Assembly (NCBI GenBank): GCA_963813315.1 | Contig: CAWEYO010000003.1 | Span: forward strand, 1-64,000 | Source: CAWEYO01 sp963813315 | GTDB lineage: Bacteria > Pseudomonadota > Alphaproteobacteria > Rhizobiales > Rhizobiaceae | DNA length: 64,000 nt | Reading direction: 5' to 3' | Shown: piece after piece, positions 59,267 to 64,000 of the stretch | Layout of the letters: each line of letters opens with the position of its first letter | Position numbering within the stretch: position 1 is the stretch's first letter | Program-made: the position numbers and the translations under genes | The notes under the pieces: model-generated | Databases searched by the model: none | The model's input: only the letters and a program-made list of their open reading frames with translations | What the model was told of the DNA's origin: nothing

Positions 59267-60301
59267 TCAGCCCCAGCATTTCGCCATACCCTCTTTCGTG
59301 TCGATCGAGTCCACGCCTTGTGCTGGTTTGTCGGTGATCAGCGTCGCACCGGTGTCGAAGAATTCCTTGCCTTCGGTCGGCTTCGGCTTTTCACCGGAGT
59401 TTGCGAATTTCTTGATCGCCTCGATGCCCATCGACGCCATGAGCAGTGGATATTGTTGCGAGGTTGCGCCGATCACGCCCTCGGTGACATTCTTGACGCC
59501 CGGACAACCTCCGTCGACCGATACGATCAATACGTTCTTTTCCATCCCGACCGCCTTGAGAGCTTCGAAAGCTCCAGCGGCGGAAGGTTCATTGATGGTA
59601 TAGATGACGTTGATGCTGGGGTCCTTCTGGAGACAGTTCTCCATCGCCTTGCGGCCGCCTTCTTCATTGCCGTTCGTCACGTCATGGCAGACATTGCGGG
59701 GGTCGTCCTCGTCGCCGATCTTGTTGACATCCTTGGTGTCGATGCCGAAGCCGGTCATGAACCCCTGGTCACGCAGAACATCGACGGTCGGCTGGCTCGG
59801 GTTAAGGTCCATATAGGCGATCTTGGCGTCCTTGGCCGCGTCGCCCAGCGTAGCTTTGGCCCAGGCCCCGATCAGCTCACCGGCCTTGAAATTGTCCGTT
59901 GCGAAGGTCGAGTCAGCGGCGTCGATTGGCTCGAGCGGCGTGTCTAGCGCAATCACCAGAATGCCGGCGTCACGCGCCTTCTTCACCGAATCGACGATAG
60001 CCTTGGAGTCGGAGGGAACAAGCAGGATCCCCTTGGCCCCATCAGCGATGCAGGACTTGATCGCGGCGACCTGACTTTCATTGTCACCATCGATCTTGCC
60101 GGCATAGGCTTTCAACTGAACCCCAAGTTCGTTCGCTTTCGCCGTCGCACCTTCCTTCATCTTGACGAAGAAAGGGTTGGTGTCGGTCTTGGTAATCAGG
60201 CAAGCGCCAATATCGGCAGCGGATGCGGGCGCCGCAAAGGCCATCAGGGTGATGGCGGCTGCACCGAACACTGTGGACTTCAGAAGTGCGGTCTTGGTCA
60301 C
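59267..60301 (-). CDS. frcB: Fructose-binding periplasmic protein
   Basis: The 344-residue Peripla_BP_4-type protein has a signal peptide ([17 protein letters not shown]) and ligand-fold motifs [38 protein letters not shown] and [15 protein letters not shown]. It starts at GTG, with GGGAGG 7 bases upstream; longer in-frame starts read through promoter DNA and are rejected. It is the first and probably most abundant product of frcBCA, transcribed away from frcR. Confidence 0.9.
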   Translation of the reverse strand: MTKTALLKSTVFGAAAITLMAFAAPASAADIGACLITKTDTNPFFVKMKEGATAKANELGVQLKAYAGKIDGDNESQVAAIKSCIADGAKGILLVPSDSKAIVDSVKKARDAGILVIALDTPLEPIDAADSTFATDNFKAGELIGAWAKATLGDAAKDAKIAYMDLNPSQPTVDVLRDQGFMTGFGIDTKDVNKIGDEDDPRNVCHDVTNGNEEGGRKAMENCLQKDPSINVIYTINEPSAAGAFEALKAVGMEKNVLIVSVDGGCPGVKNVTEGVIGATSQQYPLLMASMGIEAIKKFANSGEKPKPTEGKEFFDTGATLITDKPAQGVDSIDTKEGMAKCWG

Positions 60302-60510
60302 GGTGATCCTCCCAGTGGATAATAGCAATTGGCGCCGGCCAACGGCATCGGCGAGCATCCAGTCGTTTTGGCCGCTGGATGTCTGATTCAGACGAAACAT
60401 CAATTTTAGCATATTGTCAATTACTAAATCACTCTTATTTAATATTGACACATGCGTACTGCGGACGCATTGTCAGCGCAAAGCATCTTATGCGGGAACG
60501 GAGGCGTCCG
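60302..60510. promoter_or_regulatory. Divergent frcB/frcR promoter region with inverted repeat
   Basis: The AT-rich spacer contains TGTCAAT at 60416-60422 and its complement ATTGACA at 60445-60451, with 22 bases between. Such spaced half-sites near the centre of a divergent promoter would suit a dimeric ROK regulator such as FrcR. Binding is inferred. Confidence 0.45.
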
Positions 60511-61737
60511 GTGGAAACCGGCAATCTCTCATCGCGTTCCGCCGGACCGGCCGTCAGCCGGCTTCACCGCGGCACCAACCAGAGCGGCATGCGCGACTAT
60601 AACGAGCGGCTTGTCCTGTCTCTCGTGCGCCGCCACGGCCGCCTCTCAAAGACGGAGATTGCCCGCATGACCGGGCTTTCCGCGCAGACCGTATCCGTGA
60701 TCATGCGCGAGCTCGAAGAGGAAGGTCTCTTGCTGAGGCAGGAGCCGATACGCGGCAAGATAGGCCAGCCCTCCATTCCGATGGCGCTCAATCCCGATGG
60801 CGCCTATTTCCTCGGCCTGAAGATAGGCCGCCGCAGCGCCGAGCTGGTGCTCATCGATTTCCTCGGAAAGGTTCGTGCGTCGCGCCACATGTCATACCTC
60901 TATCCGACGCCGCGCGAGACTGTCGAGTTCGTCGCTGCCGGCATCACCCGCATCCGTTCCGGTCTCAAGCCCGCGCAGGGCGAGCGGATCGCCGGGCTCG
61001 GCATTGCTATGCCTTCCGAACTCTGGAACTGGGCCGACACGATCGGCGCTCCGCATGATGTCATGGAGCAGTGGCGGAAAAGGGACATTCGCGCGGAGAT
61101 CGAGGAGCGGTGCGGCTTTCCCGTCTACCTCCAGAACGACGCCACATCGGCCTGCGGCGCCGAGCTCGTGTTCGGCAAGACGGGCGGGCTCAGGGACTTC
61201 ATCTACTTCTATATCGGCGCGTTCGCCGGCGGCGGCATCGTACTCAACGGCAGCGTCTATGGCGGCTCCACCGGCAATGCGGGCGCGCTTGGCTCGATGC
61301 CTGTTCCTGGCCCCACGGGCAGTCCGACCCAGCTTATCGACATCGCCTCCATCGCAATTCTCGAAAAGGCGCTGAACGCCAAAGGTCGCGATACCTCAAA
61401 ACTGTGGACGTCACCGGACGACTGGGGCGATCTCGGCGGCGAACTCGATGACTGGATCGGCGGCGCCGGGGGCGCCCTTGCCTATGGCATTGTCGCGGCC
61501 TCCTCGGTCATCGATTTCGAAGCCGCCATCATCGATGGCTGGATGCCGGTTTCCGTGCGGCAGCGCCTCGTGCTGGCGACGCAGGCGGCGATCGGCAGGA
61601 TCGATGTCGAAGGACTGAATATCCCCTCGGTGCGCGAAGGAACGGTCGGCATTCGCGCTCGCGCGCTCGGAGGCGCAAGCCTTCCGCTGTCCGAGAGGTT
61701 CCTGCTCGGCGCCGGCGCGCTGACGAAGGGCCCATGA
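60511..61737 (+). CDS. frcR: ROK-family transcriptional regulator of fructose uptake
   Basis: This regulator of about 408 residues combines an N-terminal winged helix (RHGRLSKTEIARMTGLSAQT) with a C-terminal ROK sugar-kinase fold (FLGLKIGRRSAELVLIDFLG, YFYIGAFAGGGIVLNG). The usual ROK zinc CxCGxxGC motif is absent. I start at GTG because GGAGG lies 6 bases upstream; an ATG 21 bases earlier is possible. Divergent from frcB, matching the frcRBCAK layout of Sinorhizobium. Confidence 0.9.
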   Translation: METGNLSSRSAGPAVSRLHRGTNQSGMRDYNERLVLSLVRRHGRLSKTEIARMTGLSAQTVSVIMRELEEEGLLLRQEPIRGKIGQPSIPMALNPDGAYFLGLKIGRRSAELVLIDFLGKVRASRHMSYLYPTPRETVEFVAAGITRIRSGLKPAQGERIAGLGIAMPSELWNWADTIGAPHDVMEQWRKRDIRAEIEERCGFPVYLQNDATSACGAELVFGKTGGLRDFIYFYIGAFAGGGIVLNGSVYGGSTGNAGALGSMPVPGPTGSPTQLIDIASIAILEKALNAKGRDTSKLWTSPDDWGDLGGELDDWIGGAGGALAYGIVAASSVIDFEAAIIDGWMPVSVRQRLVLATQAAIGRIDVEGLNIPSVREGTVGIRARALGGASLPLSERFLLGAGALTKGP

Positions 61738-61824
61738 GGTATGGCGGGCGGCATGTCGGCGATGCCTGCCTAAAGCCCGTCGCGGCGAACGGATTCATGC
61801 GACGCGCTTTAGGCTTTGTTTTTG

Positions 61825-61867
61825 TGCATGTCGCCCAAAACCGCTGCGCACTTTTGGGCGACATGCA
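61825..61867. repeat. RIME-like perfect inverted repeat
   Basis: Sixteen-base arms TGCATGTCGCCCAAAA and TTTTGGGCGACATGCA are perfectly complementary with an 11-base loop (CCGCTGCGCAC). It lies between frcR and frcK. The wording is typical of dispersed palindromes in Mesorhizobium. As RNA it would form a strong hairpin and could end frcR transcription. Confidence 0.75.
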
Positions 61868-61990
61868 TTAGGAGCCTTCCAGCCGGAGGTTCATGCTAAA
61901 ACTGAACGAACGGTGATTGCAACGGAAGCTTTCTGCAACTACTCCAGTATCCGCGGATGATGGCGCTCATCCAGAGAGGGACGGCGGAAC

Positions 61991-62914
61991 ATGATCCTTT
62001 GTTGTGGCGAAGCTCTGATCGACATGCTGCCGCGCGAAAGCGCGGCCGGCGAACAAGCCTTCGCACCGTACGCGGGGGGAGCGGTTTTCAATACCGCAAT
62101 CGCGCTAGGCAGGCTGCGTGTACCGGTCGGCTTCTTCTCCGGCCTGTCCTCCGACCTTTTCGGCCAGCAACTGCGGGAAGTTCTGGCCGCGAGCCATGTG
62201 AGCGCCGACTATGCGCAGATTTCGGACCGGCCGACCACGCTGGCCTTCGTGCGCCTCGTCGACGGGCATGCAACCTACGCCTTTTACGACGAGAACACGG
62301 CCGGTCGCATGCTGACCGAAGGCGACCTCCCCCTCCTGGGCGAAGATGTCCATGCTATGCTCTTCGGCGCCATCAGCCTCATACCCGAGCCTTGCGGTTC
62401 GGCATACGAAGCCCTGATGAAGCGTGAGCACGACCAACGGGTAACCATGCTCGATCCCAACATCCGGCCTGGTTTCATTCCCGACAAGCAGAAGCATCTC
62501 GACCGCATCCGCCGGATGGTGGCGATGGCCGACATCGTCAAGCTGTCCGACGAGGATCTCGGCTGGTTCGGCGAGGCGGGCGCGCCCGAGGAAATCATCG
62601 CGAGGTGGCTGGAGAGCGGTCCCAAACTCATCGTGATGACACGCGGAAGCCGGGGCGCCATTGCCTATTCCGGGCGTCACACGGTTTCCGTAGACGCCGA
62701 ACGCGTGACAGTCGTCGATACGGTCGGCGCCGGCGACACGTTCAACGCCGGTGTGCTTGCCTCGCTCCATGAGAACGGCGTCCTGACCAAGGCAGCCATT
62801 GCGGACCTTGGCAAAGACGCCATCCGCGATGCCTTGAGGCTCGGCGTGAGAGCAGCAGCCGTCACGGTCTCGCGGGCCGGCGCAAACCCGCCTTGGCGTG
62901 ACGAACTCGGCTGA
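61991..62914 (+). CDS. frcK: Fructokinase, PfkB family
   Basis: The 307-residue kinase would phosphorylate imported fructose to fructose-6-phosphate. PfkB features: CCGEALIDMLP, GGAVFNTAIALGRL (signature 1) and DTVGAGDTFNAGVLASL with the catalytic Asp (signature 2). It stands 254 bases after frcR, separated by the palindromic repeat, in the position of frcK in the rhizobial frc cluster. A GGCGGAAC precedes the ATG. Confidence 0.9.
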   Translation: MILCCGEALIDMLPRESAAGEQAFAPYAGGAVFNTAIALGRLRVPVGFFSGLSSDLFGQQLREVLAASHVSADYAQISDRPTTLAFVRLVDGHATYAFYDENTAGRMLTEGDLPLLGEDVHAMLFGAISLIPEPCGSAYEALMKREHDQRVTMLDPNIRPGFIPDKQKHLDRIRRMVAMADIVKLSDEDLGWFGEAGAPEEIIARWLESGPKLIVMTRGSRGAIAYSGRHTVSVDAERVTVVDTVGAGDTFNAGVLASLHENGVLTKAAIADLGKDAIRDALRLGVRAAAVTVSRAGANPPWRDELG

Positions 62915-63057
62915 TCCCCGCCCAGGAACTTCCCCACGATTCGGCGGCGGCGTCAATTTTGTGCCAATCGGACGAAGGCGGGCAGTGCTTTCTTGGCCGC
63001 GCCCAGTCTGGTATCAAGCGAGTCGATCTCAAAAAATTCAGGAAAAGAACATGCGGT

Positions 63058-63903
63058 TCATTGATCTGCCGGCGGGCGGTCTACGAGGCCGCGCGAAATG
63101 AACGAAGGATTGGCAAAGTCCATCTCGTTCGGACGGCCACGCTTGCCATAGGTCAGCGGCGCCCCGTCGAGTGTTTCGGTGGTGCCGCCGGCCGCTCTCA
63201 ATACCGCGTCCCCTGCAGCGGTATCCCATTCCATCGTTGGGCCGAGCCTCGGATAAAGATCGGCCTCCCCGGCGGCGATCAGGCAGAATTTCAGCGACGA
63301 CCCCACCGAGACGATTTCGGCCGTACGGAAGTTCAAAATGTAGGAATCGGTCTCGGGCGTGCGGTGCGAGCGGCTTACGACGATCGTCAGCGGCTCGAAG
63401 CCGCTCCGCACACCAATCCGGCGCCGGCTGACGACCGAGAAGTCTTCCGAAATGTCGGCCGCTTCCGCAAAGCCCGGCCTCCCGAGATAGAGCCTTCCGC
63501 TCAATGGCGCGAAAACGGCGCCGAGCTCAGGCACGCCCTTGCGAATCAGCGCGATATTGACCGTGAAGTCCGCGTTGCGACTGACGAACTCCCTGGTGCC
63601 GTCAAGCGGATCGACCAGCAGAAAGACCTCCCCCAAGCCAGGCGGCACCACGCCGCCGGCGCATTCCTCCTCCGCCACGCAAGGAATTGACGGCAATTGC
63701 GCGCGCAGACCTTCCAGGATGATCTTCTCGCTCGCATGGTCCGCCTCGGTGACCGGAGTGGAGTCCTCCTTGCGGTTCACCGCGATGTCCGAACGGAAGA
63801 CGTCGAGCACCGCCCTTCCGGCAGACAGCGCAAGGCGCTCGAACAGCGCCAGAACCGCACTGTCGTCAGATGCCACCACCGCTGTCATATTGCTGGTCGC
63901 CAT
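63058..63903 (-). CDS. cysQ: 3'(2'),5'-bisphosphate nucleotidase
   Basis: The 281-residue member of the inositol-monophosphatase fold removes the 3'-phosphate from PAP/PAPS. It has the metal site EEECAGG, the LVDPLDGTREFVSRN motif and the late MEWDTAAGDAVLRAAGG motif. It overlaps the end of the upstream cysN/C gene by 38 bases, or 23 if the ATG five codons later is used. Its place beside cysN/C supports the sulfate-assimilation role over inositol phosphatase activity. Confidence 0.93.
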   Translation of the reverse strand: MATSNMTAVVASDDSAVLALFERLALSAGRAVLDVFRSDIAVNRKEDSTPVTEADHASEKIILEGLRAQLPSIPCVAEEECAGGVVPPGLGEVFLLVDPLDGTREFVSRNADFTVNIALIRKGVPELGAVFAPLSGRLYLGRPGFAEAADISEDFSVVSRRRIGVRSGFEPLTIVVSRSHRTPETDSYILNFRTAEIVSVGSSLKFCLIAAGEADLYPRLGPTMEWDTAAGDAVLRAAGGTTETLDGAPLTYGKRGRPNEMDFANPSFISRGLVDRPPADQ

Positions 63904-64000
63904 TTTCCCGCTCGCGGAGCCAATTTTCGAGGGCTTCTACCATCTCTTCAGGCGACTTGCCGAGCGTTTCCAGATGGATTTCCGGATTTTCCGGCGCTTC
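63866..64000 (-). CDS. cysN: Bifunctional sulfate adenylyltransferase/adenylylsulfate kinase, 3' end only
   Basis: The last 44 codons of a gene entering from the right edge read APENPEIHLETLGKSPEEMV and LENWLRERE, ending QYDSGGGI. This is the C-terminus of CysN/CysC (NodQ-type) fusion proteins, where PENPEI.L.T is the end of the APS-kinase domain. Only this tail is in the window, so domain order cannot be checked. Confidence 0.8.
   Translation of the reverse strand, partial: EAPENPEIHLETLGKSPEEMVEALENWLRERENGDQQYDSGGGI

Overview
The window looks like a chromosomal segment from a Mesorhizobium-type alphaproteobacterium (order Hyphomicrobiales). It is GC-rich, and its recognisable genes are typical of rhizobia: the gene order glgP-glgB-glgC-glgA-pgm-glgX, a divergent frcR/frcBCA fructose locus with frcK, a DUF1476 (ATPase zeta subunit-type) protein, RIME-like intergenic hairpins and the 3' end of cysN/C next to cysQ. 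The genus is inferred from gene content; there is no rRNA gene or intact tRNA to confirm it.

Bases 1-3,500 carry small hypothetical, stress-type and secreted proteins, several with strong ribosome binding sites. From about 3.7 to 13.3 kb the DNA is an accessory region full of decayed genes: fragments of a Tat-signal protein, dCTP deaminase, a CapD-type sugar dehydratase, an HNH endonuclease split by an IS1182-family element, a berberine-bridge oxidase tail, two cold-shock genes, a restriction R-subunit-like protein and a short-chain dehydrogenase. Intact genes among them include the transposase, a DegT/DnrJ/EryC1 aminotransferase, a DUF1476 protein and murQ.

From 13.36 to 17.57 kb lies a compact module of nine genes, all on the minus strand: two MarR-like winged-helix proteins (one with a His/Asp-rich tail), two unknowns, a DUF3310 protein, a GNAT acetyltransferase, an XRE regulator, a 47-residue CxxC protein and a stand-alone RapZ C-terminal-like protein. 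It is bracketed by inverted copies of a 31-bp motif. A 14-bp palindrome, TGCAATTRATTGCA, lies just upstream of two of its genes and also of the distant DegT gene. A 21-bp sequence at the end of its last gene recurs 5.6 kb away beside the DegT palindrome. This is my main candidate for an undescribed mobile or regulatory unit. A 3' half of tRNA-Pro(CGG) at 18.8 kb marks a nearby scar of site-specific integration.

From 19.2 to 31.7 kb there is a GH51 arabinofuranosidase pseudogene, an intact family-5 oligosaccharide/peptide ABC transporter operon, a possible AT-rich orphan gene pair, an AraC regulator, a small DNA-binding pair, an alpha/beta hydrolase and a GFA-type protein. From 31.9 to 38.6 kb there is a giant RTX/VCBS type I-secreted adhesin with three near-identical 393-bp repeats and a frameshift near each end.

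The rest is metabolic core. An oppABC-type transporter with a fused double ATPase (38.9-44.2 kb) lies downstream of a tightly coupled glycogen operon glgP-glgB-glgC-glgA-pgm-glgX-aglA (44.4-57.2 kb), which can make, branch, debranch and phosphorolyse glycogen and route glucose through glucose-1-phosphate. The frc locus (57.3-62.9 kb) imports and phosphorylates fructose under a ROK regulator, and the window ends in sulfate-assimilation genes (cysQ, cysN/C).

Several disrupted genes outside the glg and frc loci are broken by single-base changes, often in short runs. These may be true decay, phase variation or assembly errors.
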